NCBI GenBank assembly: GCA_945882215.1
Contig: CAMCWM010000030.1
Location: forward strand, 1-38,619
Direction: 5' to 3'
DNA from: Akkermansia muciniphila
GTDB lineage: Bacteria; Verrucomicrobiota; Verrucomicrobiia; Verrucomicrobiales; Verrucomicrobiaceae
DNA: 38,619 bases
Shown: positions 17,321-25,198 of the stretch, piece by piece
Layout: each line of letters opens with the position of its first letter
Numbering within the stretch: position 1 is the first letter of the stretch
Translations under genes and position numbers: made by a program
The notes under the pieces: model-generated
Databases searched by the model: none
What the model saw: only the letters and a program-made list of their open reading frames with translations
What the model was told of the DNA's origin: nothing

Positions 17321-18573
17321 ACATCAGCACCCAGAAGCATCTGTCCCGCCGCACGCTGCTGCGTGCCGCCGGAGCCACCATCGGCCTGCCATTTCTCGAA
17401 GCGATGCTGCCTTCCTTTGCACGCGCGGACGAGGTGCGGAAGCTGCCGCGTCGTCTCGTGGCCATTCAGACAAACATGGGCATCATCCCGCAGTATTTCT
17501 TTCCCGAGCAGGCGGGTGCGGACTACAAGCTCACCCCGTATCTGGAGAAGCTCTCCGCGCATCGGAAGCAGATGACGATCTTCTCCGGTTGCAGTCACCC
17601 CGGCGTCACCGGCGGCCACGCGGCGGAGAAATGCTTCCTCACCGGCACGCCGCATCCAGATCGCGGCGGCTTCCGCAACACGGTCTCGCTCGACCAGTTC
17701 GCCGCTGAGCACATCGGCAATGAAACGCGTTTTCCCTCGCTCAGCCTCGCCTGCAGCAACGAAGGCGGCCCCACGCTCAGCTACACCCGCAGCGGTGCGC
17801 CCGTGGCCCCGGACAAGAGCCCGAGGAAGCTCTTCGAGAAGCTCTTTGTTCAAGGCAAACCCGGTGAGGTCGAGGCCAACGTCGAGGCCTTGCGCCAAGG
17901 CCGCAGCATGCTCGACTTCGTGGGCGAGCAATCGAAGCGCCTGAGTAAAACCTTGTCCAAAAGCGATCAGCAGCGGCTCGACCAATACTTCACCAGCGTG
18001 CGTGAACTGGAGCAGCGCATGAGCAGCGCCGAGGCCTGGGAATACAAGCCGAAGCCCGTCGTGCAGGCGCAGCCACCGCAGGACATCGACGACGCAAAGG
18101 AGTTCGTCCAGCGCACACGACTCACGCTCGATGTGGTGAAACTGGCGCTGGAGACCGATAGCTCGCGGCTGATCACCTTCTTCATCGACACCACCGTCAT
18201 CCACGCCATCACGCATCACGGCAATCGCCCCGAGGCACTCGCTGAACTCAGTGCGCACGAATCCGCCCAGTTCGGTGCCTTGAACGACTTCCTCACCCAA
18301 CTCACCGCCGCCGAAGAAGGCGACCGCTCGCTGCTCGACAGCACCATGGTGCTCTACGGCACCTGCATGGGCAGCGCCAGCTCCCACAGCAATGTCAATC
18401 TACCCGCGCTGCTCGCCGGCGGCGACTTCAAGCACGGCCAGCACCTCGCTTTCGACAAAGTGAACAACTACCCGCTCACCAACCTCTACGTCTCCATCCT
18501 GCAACGCCTCGGCATCGAAGCCGGTGAGTTTTCCACCGGCAAAACGACGATGAAGGGGCTGGAGATGGCGTGA
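17317..18573 (+). CDS. DUF1552 Tat-exported protein, operon B
   Basis: A 418-residue DUF1552 protein, the usual partner of DUF1592 cytochromes. The ATG at 17317 overlaps the preceding stop and starts a twin-arginine signal (SRRTLLRAAGATIGLPF, ending FARA). Family motifs include VAIQTNMGIIPQYFFPEQAG, FSGCSHPGVTGGHAAEKCF and LYGTCMGSASSHSN. It probably shares the alkaline phosphatase-like fold of DUF1501. Nothing is known of its reaction. A DUF1501 gene follows after 39 bases. Confidence 0.92.
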   Translation: MNISTQKHLSRRTLLRAAGATIGLPFLEAMLPSFARADEVRKLPRRLVAIQTNMGIIPQYFFPEQAGADYKLTPYLEKLSAHRKQMTIFSGCSHPGVTGGHAAEKCFLTGTPHPDRGGFRNTVSLDQFAAEHIGNETRFPSLSLACSNEGGPTLSYTRSGAPVAPDKSPRKLFEKLFVQGKPGEVEANVEALRQGRSMLDFVGEQSKRLSKTLSKSDQQRLDQYFTSVRELEQRMSSAEAWEYKPKPVVQAQPPQDIDDAKEFVQRTRLTLDVVKLALETDSSRLITFFIDTTVIHAITHHGNRPEALAELSAHESAQFGALNDFLTQLTAAEEGDRSLLDSTMVLYGTCMGSASSHSNVNLPALLAGGDFKHGQHLAFDKVNNYPLTNLYVSILQRLGIEAGEFSTGKTTMKGLEMA

Positions 18574-18612
18574 GGGCCGAAGAACAGCTACTTTCGCCCG
18601 TATTCACCCATC

Positions 18613-20013
18613 ATGATCTCTCCTCTTCATCGCCGCGCCTTTCTTGGCAAAACGTCGCAAGGTCTCGGGGCCGTTGCGTTGGCTTCGTTGCTCAAACCGG
18701 CTGCCGCGGCGCCGATGCCTGGCGTTTTGACCAAGCTGCCGCTGCAGCAGAAGGCGAAGCGGGTGATCTGGCTGACGATGGCGGGCGGGCCGTCGCATTT
18801 GGAGACGTTCGATCCGAAACCGAAGCTGGCAGAGATGGATGGCAAGCCGATGCCGGAGTCGTTCACCAAGGGGCAGCAGCTCGCGCAGCTTCAAGGCAAG
18901 CCGCTGAACTGCTTCGGGCCGCAGCACAAGTTCGCAAAGTTCGGGAAGAACCAGATCGAGATCTGCGAGCTGTTTCCGCAGATTGGCAGTGTGATTGACG
19001 ACATCTGCCTCATCCGCAGCATGACCACGGACGCGATCAATCACGATCCGGCCCACATGTTCATGAACACCGGTTCGCAAATCGCCGGACGGCCGAGCAT
19101 GGGCTCGTGGATCACCTACGGCCTTGGCACCGAGGCGGCGGATTTGCCGGGGTTTGTCGTTTTGACCTCGCTGGGCCAAGGCGGGCAGAACCAGCCCATC
19201 GCCGCACGGCAGTGGAGCAGCGGCTTTCTACCCTCGAAATATCAAGGCGTGCAGCTTCGCGCCAAGGGCGACCCCGTGTTGTATCTCACGAACCCGAACG
19301 GTGTCACGCGGGATCGCCAGGGAGCCGATGTGGCGGCCATCAACGCACTCAACAAGCAGCACGACGCCCTCGTCGATGATCCCGAGATCGCCACACGCAT
19401 CGCGCAGTACGAGATGGCCTTCCAGATGCAGGCCAGCGTGCCCGATTTGATGGACGTGAGTGCTGAAGGAGCCAAAACGCTCGAACTGTACGGCTGCCAG
19501 CCCGGAGATGGCTCCTTCGCCTCAAACTGCCTTCTCGCGCGTCGTCTCGCCGAACGGGGCACGCGCTTTATCCAGCTCTATCACAAGGACTGGGACCATC
19601 ACGGCGGCGTGAAGCTGGGCGTGGAGCAGAAAGCGAAGGAAATCGACCGCGCGTGCATGGCGCTCATCACCGATCTCAAGCAGCGCGGGATGCTCGACGA
19701 AACGCTCATCGTCTGGGCCGGTGAATTCGGTCGCACGCCGATGTCCCAGGGCGGCAGCGGTCGCGACCATCATAACAAGGCGATGTCCGTGTGGATGGCG
19801 GGCGCAGGAATCCAAGGCGGCATCGTCCACGGTGCCACTGACGACCTCGGCTACGCCGCCGTGGAAAAAATCACCACCGTTCACGATTTGCACGCCACCA
19901 TGCTGCATCAACTCGGCATCAAGCACGACGCCTTCAGCTTCAAGTTTCAGGGCCTCGACGCGCGCTTGAGTGGCGTGGAGGGCGCGAAGGTGATCAAGGA
20001 CATCCTGGCGTGA
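18613..20013 (+). CDS. DUF1501 Tat-exported protein, operon B copy
   Basis: A 466-residue DUF1501 protein. Its Tat signal is HRRAFLGKTSQGLGAVALAS. It is a close paralogue of the protein at 8808-10226; long blocks are identical, such as DGKPMPESFTKGQQLAQLQG and EIATRIAQYEMAFQMQASVP, while the first 60 residues and the region around KDWDHHGGVKLGVEQK differ. The conserved block GRDHHNKAMS is present. It closes operon B. Its TGA overlaps a GTG that opens the truncated esterase-like frame at 20010, implying that a further gene once followed. Confidence 0.94.
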   Translation: MISPLHRRAFLGKTSQGLGAVALASLLKPAAAAPMPGVLTKLPLQQKAKRVIWLTMAGGPSHLETFDPKPKLAEMDGKPMPESFTKGQQLAQLQGKPLNCFGPQHKFAKFGKNQIEICELFPQIGSVIDDICLIRSMTTDAINHDPAHMFMNTGSQIAGRPSMGSWITYGLGTEAADLPGFVVLTSLGQGGQNQPIAARQWSSGFLPSKYQGVQLRAKGDPVLYLTNPNGVTRDRQGADVAAINALNKQHDALVDDPEIATRIAQYEMAFQMQASVPDLMDVSAEGAKTLELYGCQPGDGSFASNCLLARRLAERGTRFIQLYHKDWDHHGGVKLGVEQKAKEIDRACMALITDLKQRGMLDETLIVWAGEFGRTPMSQGGSGRDHHNKAMSVWMAGAGIQGGIVHGATDDLGYAAVEKITTVHDLHATMLHQLGIKHDAFSFKFQGLDARLSGVEGAKVIKDILA

Positions 20014-20114
20014 GTTTCCGCACCATCGAGTTTTCCGACGCCGCACTGCTCGGCGACGGCATTCATCACGTCACGGACCGCTACTTCCGAATCACTCGCG
20101 CTTTGTCGGTGTAG
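20010..20114 (+). pseudogene. Truncated N-terminus of an esterase-like gene
   Basis: A GTG overlapping the DUF1501 stop (GTGA) opens a 34-codon frame that starts MSFRTIEFSDAALLGDGIHH. This resembles the first residues of PF00756-type esterases that often follow DUF1501 genes in this phylum (pattern FRTIE-SD...G..HVTVKS). After about 22 residues the resemblance stops at HVTDRYF, where the frame enters the 3' end of the convergent glycosyltransferase (from 20081). I infer a deletion or rearrangement that removed the rest of the gene. The family match is from memory and the segment is short. Confidence 0.5.
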
Positions 20115-21856
20115 AAGACCATCGGCAGGCTCAGGTTTTCTTTTTCACCCACTGGCATGCCGACGAGCGGAATCGGAATTTTGAAGGGAAACTCGGGACT
20201 CGGGGAGAAATCCCGGTCAAAGGCGAGCATCGGGCCGCGGATGATGAGATCGCGCCATTCAGAATACGGGCCGGTATAGACATCGGTAATGCGCTCGACC
20301 TTGGCGGAAACAGGTGTCATGACGAAACCGGCGAGTTTCGCACCCCGTTGCTCGGCCTTCGTCTTCATGAGTTCGTAGTCGGCACGTTGAGTTGGAAGGT
20401 TCACACAGGGCACATCGCCATACCAGGCGACGAAAGCGGGCGAGTCGGAGATGACGAACTCATCTTTCTCCATGAGCAGGCGCAGGATGTAGGCGCGCTC
20501 CGGCAGGAACGGCGGCCAGTGCGGCGGGATCTTGCCGCCCATGGTGAGACCAAACTTCATCAGCACCGGCAGATTCACTGCCATCGGCAACGCGGTGATG
20601 ATCAGCGCGACGATGGGAGCGCCCCAGCGTGCCATGAACTCGCCGCTTATTTGAAAACGCGACCACAGCACCACGAGCATCGCCGCGCCAAAGGTGCTCA
20701 TCGCCGGCACGAGCACGATGTACAGGGCGTTGTCATCCTTGTCCTTGTCTGCGAGGCCGAGAAAACCCATGCCAAGCGTCACGAGGACAAACACAACAGC
20801 CAGCATCCAGCAGGCGGAGGCGGCGTCCGCCTTGCGGAAACGATGCATGAGCGCGAGGAAAAACAGCAACGCAGGCACGACATAGCCGAGGTGCGCGATG
20901 AGCAGCGCGAACTGATCCTGCCAGCAGAGGCCGATACGGCGCAGCAGGTCATCCACCTGAAGCAGCGGCACGGCAGGCGTGAAATCACGCAGCAGAGAAT
21001 CATGAGCCACGGCGGAGGATTGCGCCTGGAACAGCGCCTTGATGCCGCCAAGCGGGTCGCCGCAGAGCTGCATGTTCCACCAGCCCCAGGCCACGAGCGC
21101 GAGCGCCGGAAACAAGGCCACCAGAATCACCCCCGCGCGCCCACGCGGCAGAAACACCGCCACGCCGATGAGAACGCCCAACACGATCCACAGCGCCATC
21201 CAATGCGTGAGCACCATGAGCGCGCACACCATGCCTAGCAGCGCCTGAATCAGCAGCGTGCCGCGATTCTCAACCGCACGACCCGCCACCGAGGCATACA
21301 AGCGGAACGCGAGCGCAAACAGCGGCAACAGCAACGCCCGTGGTGATCCGCTGACCATCAGCTCCCACGCAGGCTCACACACCAGCAGGGCGATGGCGGC
21401 GATGGCGGCGACTTGCTCGTCAAACAACCGCCGTGCGGCTCCGTGCGTGAGAAAAATCGTCAGCAGATACCATGTGACGCCGAAACAGGCTATTACGCGG
21501 TCGAGCAGGAAAACCGCGCCGCCTGTCACCGGATCATAAACCTGCCACGGCTTCATGAAGCGAAACGCCACCGACCACAGCAACGGCTGGAGAGGAGGCT
21601 GGACAGTCTCCGGTACCGCGAGCGGCACGGGTTTTTTCTGCGCCGCTTCCAACTGCGCCCAGGCGTACGGCTGCACGACATGCGTCTGATACGAACCTGT
21701 GCGGGCGATCTGCCGCGCGAGTTGCGCCTGGTTCATGCCCTCCGCGCTGTTCAGGCCGCGAAATGTCACAAACACATGCAGCAGCGCCATGACGAGGGCG
21801 GCGGCATAAAACACCAGTCGAAGCAGCGCACCGGGGCCGGAGGAGTTGGGAGACAT
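20081..21856 (-). CDS. Multi-pass membrane glycosyltransferase-like protein (PMT/ArnT type)
   Basis: A 591-residue integral membrane protein with about ten to twelve hydrophobic helices. The first helix (LLRLVFYAAALVMALLHV) is followed by an extracytoplasmic loop with RGLNSAEGMNQAQLARQIA, where the acidic residue resembles the catalytic loop of GT-C glycosyltransferases (GT39/GT83) that use polyprenyl-phosphate sugars. The C-terminal 170 residues are soluble. The acceptor is unknown. Its 3' end covers the broken esterase-like frame on the other strand. It starts at 21856, 52 bases downstream of the end of the Mrr/bactofilin-like gene on the same strand, so the two may be co-transcribed. Confidence 0.75.
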   Translation of the reverse strand: MSPNSSGPGALLRLVFYAAALVMALLHVFVTFRGLNSAEGMNQAQLARQIARTGSYQTHVVQPYAWAQLEAAQKKPVPLAVPETVQPPLQPLLWSVAFRFMKPWQVYDPVTGGAVFLLDRVIACFGVTWYLLTIFLTHGAARRLFDEQVAAIAAIALLVCEPAWELMVSGSPRALLLPLFALAFRLYASVAGRAVENRGTLLIQALLGMVCALMVLTHWMALWIVLGVLIGVAVFLPRGRAGVILVALFPALALVAWGWWNMQLCGDPLGGIKALFQAQSSAVAHDSLLRDFTPAVPLLQVDDLLRRIGLCWQDQFALLIAHLGYVVPALLFFLALMHRFRKADAASACWMLAVVFVLVTLGMGFLGLADKDKDDNALYIVLVPAMSTFGAAMLVVLWSRFQISGEFMARWGAPIVALIITALPMAVNLPVLMKFGLTMGGKIPPHWPPFLPERAYILRLLMEKDEFVISDSPAFVAWYGDVPCVNLPTQRADYELMKTKAEQRGAKLAGFVMTPVSAKVERITDVYTGPYSEWRDLIIRGPMLAFDRDFSPSPEFPFKIPIPLVGMPVGEKENLSLPMVFYTDKARVIRK

Positions 21857-21908
21857 GCCTTTTACATTCCACAGTCAGGGCCTGCGTGCCAAGAACGATC
21901 TCACTGCC

Positions 21909-22847
21909 TTACTGATGCGATTCAAAGATCACCCCCGCACACCCACTCTTTCCCTCCGTGCCCACGCAGCGCCAGTGCCAGCGCACCGAAGGCTTCACGA
22001 ACGAACCCAGCTCGCCCTCCAGAATGCGGAACTGCCCCAGCAGCTCTCCGCCATCCCGCACCACGAGCGAACGTGCCGCCACTGTGCCGGAGAGCGTGCC
22101 GCCGGCCTCCAGCATCACCGGCCCCTCGCACACAAAATCACCCGAGGCATGGCCGGAGATCGTGATCGTGCGCGCCCGCACCTCCTGTAAAAACGTCACC
22201 TCGCAGCCTGCGGCCACTTCGAGGCGGTCACAGACCACGAAATCGGCAATGAGCCCGTCCATGTCAATCGTGCGCGAGGGCAGTTCCAGCGTCTCCTGCT
22301 CGATGCGGCGGAGCTTTTTCGCGCAGACCGGGCACGAAGGTGTGGAAAAATCACCCGCTGTGGTGACAACGAAGAGAAAGTCACTCTTGTCCCCCGGCAG
22401 CGCACGCACCGCGGCCTCAAGGCCCGCCGCATCCACCGCCTCGATGCGCAGCTCCTGTGCCATGCGCAACGCCGCCGGGCTGAAGCCCGCAGGCGCGATC
22501 AAGATGCCGCGTGTGTCGCGCGCAGTGCGCACCTCCTGCGCAAAACGCTGCACCGTCTCCGGCGTGGCGCCCCACTCGTTCCACGGTGCGATCTTGACCA
22601 TCGCACGCCGTGGTTTGGCTGACTTCGGCTGCTCGATCATTCCAAACAGCACCGCCCCGTCTGGCATGACGCACGATCTGGCCAGCTCACAGCCCGCCTC
22701 CGCCGCAATCGAACGCGCCAGTTCGGACAGTCGCGCCCAGTCCAGGCTCGCGATCAGTTCCGGCGACCACCCGCCCAGCCGGTCCACCTCACCGCTGCGC
22801 CGCAGTGAGAAACCAGCTTCTTCGAGAGTGACGAAAGGATCGAGCAT
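21909..22847 (-). CDS. Mrr-like domain fused to a bactofilin-like polymer-forming domain
   Basis: A 312-residue soluble protein. Residues about 30-155 look like a restriction endonuclease-like (Mrr/PF04471) domain: ARSIAAEAGCELARSCVMPD, then AMVKIAPWNEW, then DTRGILIAPAGFSPAALRMA, which matches the late Mrr pattern RGILITTGGFS..A. The catalytic Q/E-x-K is altered to Met-Val-Lys, so nuclease activity is doubtful. A CPVC motif (about 175) follows, then a beta-helical stretch typical of bactofilins (RARTITISGHASGDFVCEG, GTLSGTVAARSLVVRDG). The fusion suggests a scaffold or sensor role. I am fairly sure of the bactofilin-like part and less sure of the Mrr part. Confidence 0.7.
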   Translation of the reverse strand: MLDPFVTLEEAGFSLRRSGEVDRLGGWSPELIASLDWARLSELARSIAAEAGCELARSCVMPDGAVLFGMIEQPKSAKPRRAMVKIAPWNEWGATPETVQRFAQEVRTARDTRGILIAPAGFSPAALRMAQELRIEAVDAAGLEAAVRALPGDKSDFLFVVTTAGDFSTPSCPVCAKKLRRIEQETLELPSRTIDMDGLIADFVVCDRLEVAAGCEVTFLQEVRARTITISGHASGDFVCEGPVMLEAGGTLSGTVAARSLVVRDGGELLGQFRILEGELGSFVKPSVRWHWRCVGTEGKSGCAGVIFESHQ

Positions 22848-23014
22848 GGGCTGGATGACTGGAAACTAGATACTGGTTGCTGGATGGCGAGTCATTGGCG
22901 GTACCAAAGCCGCACTCATCCAATAATCCACCACTCCATTCATCCAGTATCCAGAATCGAGCATCCAGTGATCGCCCTTGCCGCATCTCCAAAACCTTGT
23001 TTCTTCCGCGCCTC
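22848..23014. repeat. Degenerate CTGGAT/ATCCAG inverted-word repeat between two divergent genes
   Basis: The short word CTGGAT and variants recur on one side (22851-22887: CTGGATGACTGG, TACTGGTTGCTGGATGG) and the complementary words on the other (22941-22968: CATCCAGTATCCAG, GCATCCAG). CTAGATACTGG at 22866-22876 pairs with CCAGTATCCAG at 22944-22954 with one mismatch. The spacer could fold into an imperfect hairpin between the Mrr/bactofilin-like gene and metX. It looks like one copy of a dispersed non-coding repeat. Confidence 0.55.
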
Positions 23015-24220
23015 ATGTCGAAGGCTGCCAAATCAGAAGAAACCAAGTTTTTCCACACCGGAAGCGCGAAAGAACCGTTCGTGTTTGCCTCCGGCGACCA
23101 ACTGCCCGGCATCACGGTGGCTTACGAGACCTACGGAAAGCTGAACGCCGCCAAATCGAACGCCATCCTGCTGTTCCACGCTCTGTCCGGCAGCCAGCAT
23201 GCCGCCGGCATCACGAAGGAAGTCGCCGGCACCGATGAACGCTGGACGGAGGACATCCACACCGGCTGGTGGGATCTCTTCATCGGCCCGGACAAGGCGC
23301 TGGACACGAAACGCTACTTCATCATCTGCGCAAACTACCTCGGCGGCTGCTACGGCTCCAGTGGCCCCGCTTCCATCAATCCCGCCACCGGCAAGCCCTA
23401 CGGCAGCAGCTTTCCAGCGGTGCGCACCAGCGATGTCGTGCAGTCGCAGCTCGCCCTGCTCGATCATCTCGGCATCAAAAAGCTGCATGCCGTCATGGGC
23501 TCCTCCGTGGGCGGCCTGCTCGCCATCAATCTCGCCACGCTGCATCCCGAGCGCGTCAAACTCGTCGTTCCCATCGCCAGCGGCTGCCGCACCACGGTTC
23601 TGACACGCCTCACGTTGTTCGAGCAGGTGCTCGCCATTGAAAACGATCCGCATTTCCAAGGCGGTGACTATTACGAGGGCAAAGCACCCGAATACGGCCT
23701 CGCCCTCGCCCGCATGATCAGCCACAAGACCTTCGTGCATCTCGACGCCATCGAACGCCGAGCGCGGCAGGATTTGAAGCACGGCGGAGACTCACTCTCG
23801 TGGTATCGCGTGCAGCACAACGTGGAGAGCTACATGCTGCACCAGGGCAAAAAATTTGTGAAGCGCTTCGATGCGAACACCTACCTGCGCATCGCCGACA
23901 TGTGGCTGCGCTACGATCCGCTGGGAGATGCGGGTGTGACATCCTACCAGGAGCTGTTCGCCCGCAGCGCCGCCGCCGGGCAGCACTACCTCGTCTTCAG
24001 CATCGACAGCGACTTCTGCTTCTACCCCGAGGAGCAGGCCGAGCTCGTCAGCCATCTTGAAAAAGCAGAGGTATCGAACATGCACATCACCGTGCACTCC
24101 GACAAAGGCCACGACTCCTTCCTGCTCGAACCCCAGCTCTACACCCCGCATCTCTCCTTCACCCTCGACGGCCGCTGGAACAAAAGCTCCGTCGATCGTC
24201 CCGTGCAGGAGGTGGAGTGA
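23015..24220 (+). CDS. metX: Homoserine O-acetyltransferase
   Basis: A 401-residue cytoplasmic alpha/beta hydrolase-fold acyltransferase that activates homoserine for methionine synthesis. The start at 23015 (MSKAAKSEETKFFHTG) was chosen because the open frame upstream to 22877 runs through the intergenic repeat and has no family similarity. Family motifs are VAYETYGKLNA, LLFHALSGSQHAAG, the nucleophile elbow GSSVGG (Ser164) and the C-terminal FSIDSDFCFYPEEQ (Asp) and DKGHDSFLLE (His) that complete the triad. MetX usually has GGSMGG at the elbow; the variant here is still a G-x-S-x-G. Succinyl rather than acetyl specificity is possible in this family and cannot be settled by eye. Confidence 0.9.
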   Translation: MSKAAKSEETKFFHTGSAKEPFVFASGDQLPGITVAYETYGKLNAAKSNAILLFHALSGSQHAAGITKEVAGTDERWTEDIHTGWWDLFIGPDKALDTKRYFIICANYLGGCYGSSGPASINPATGKPYGSSFPAVRTSDVVQSQLALLDHLGIKKLHAVMGSSVGGLLAINLATLHPERVKLVVPIASGCRTTVLTRLTLFEQVLAIENDPHFQGGDYYEGKAPEYGLALARMISHKTFVHLDAIERRARQDLKHGGDSLSWYRVQHNVESYMLHQGKKFVKRFDANTYLRIADMWLRYDPLGDAGVTSYQELFARSAAAGQHYLVFSIDSDFCFYPEEQAELVSHLEKAEVSNMHITVHSDKGHDSFLLEPQLYTPHLSFTLDGRWNKSSVDRPVQEVE

Positions 24221-24232
24221 CGGCGCGCGATG

Positions 24233-25045
24233 TCAGGGAGCTGGTGGCAGTTCGCCGCCCAAACCTGCGCCGGCGAGTTTCTGCGCCGCGTCGATCCCAG
24301 GCTGGGCGTGCTGATTGGAAAACGCCTGATACATGCAGAAAAAACACACGGTGCCGTAAGCGGCAGTGATGTCGAAGACGACACCAAAAGCGGCGTCCAC
24401 CACCCAGAAATCTGGAATGATCTCCAGAACCGAAAGCACGACGAGCAAGACGATGGGAACGCCGACAATGAGCATCAGGATGAGCAGAAGGCCGGTGACC
24501 TGCCAGTAGCGGCCCTGCGTGAGCCGCTGGCAGCGGCTCATGGCGGCGCTGCCAGACAGACGCTCGCAGACGGCCACGCTGTCCACCAACACCAGCCTGG
24601 GATAAAGATAGAAAAACGGCACCACCAGCAGGAGAAAGGAAAGCACGAGCAGCAGGCCGGTGAGGAAGCGCGTCCACCACATCCGCGGCCACGCCTTCAA
24701 GCCTGCGACGAATGCCTGGCCGATGCTGACGGGAGCGCCTGAGCTGTGATGCAGCGCCAGATGAATCACCCCGGCGGTGGCGATGATGCCGAAGAAGTTT
24801 TCGAGGAGCTGGGCGAACTTGAAGGACTTGCGAAAATCGTCCTCGCCGAAGACAAAAGCATCCATGTAACAGCTCAGCAGCTCGCAGGGAACCCAGATCA
24901 GCATGATCGTGACCGCGATCTGCACGAATCGCTCGCGGAAAATCCTCCATGCGCGTGACATGATGGCACCGATTCGGAGCGGATCACCGGGCTGGACAAC
25001 GATCTCGGCTGCAGGCGGGGCGTAGGGATTGGTGAAGTCACTCAT
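24233..25045 (-). CDS. Multi-pass membrane protein of unknown function (GPDPase_memb-like)
   Basis: A 270-residue integral membrane protein starting MSDFTNPYAPPAAEIVVQPG, then a cytoplasmic segment and about six long hydrophobic helices (for example FLTGLLLVLSFLLLVVPFF and GLLLILMLIVGVPIVLLVVL). The pattern PRLVLVDSVAVCERLSGSAA before a helix resembles proteins annotated as glycerophosphoryl diester phosphodiesterase membrane domain or YciC-like; no catalytic domain is present. I placed the start at 25045; MQTVFP six residues upstream is an alternative. It is convergent with metX (12 bases apart) and divergent from the PhnP-like gene. Confidence 0.75.
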   Translation of the reverse strand: MSDFTNPYAPPAAEIVVQPGDPLRIGAIMSRAWRIFRERFVQIAVTIMLIWVPCELLSCYMDAFVFGEDDFRKSFKFAQLLENFFGIIATAGVIHLALHHSSGAPVSIGQAFVAGLKAWPRMWWTRFLTGLLLVLSFLLLVVPFFYLYPRLVLVDSVAVCERLSGSAAMSRCQRLTQGRYWQVTGLLLILMLIVGVPIVLLVVLSVLEIIPDFWVVDAAFGVVFDITAAYGTVCFFCMYQAFSNQHAQPGIDAAQKLAGAGLGGELPPAP

Positions 25046-25198
25046 GGGAAAAACAGTCTGCATCAATGGATGGAGGAATGCCGGGGAAAATGCCATGCGA
25101 GTCTGAACACAGCATGCGGCTGTTTCATTTCGCAGCATCTCGTCCTGTGCAAGCTTCAAATCGCGGCTAACACTGCCGGAACACCTTTGTCCCCAAAC

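Noticed and set aside
22877..23014. 46-residue extension of MetX
   Set aside because: It is translated intergenic repeat with no MetX similarity; the family start fits 23015.
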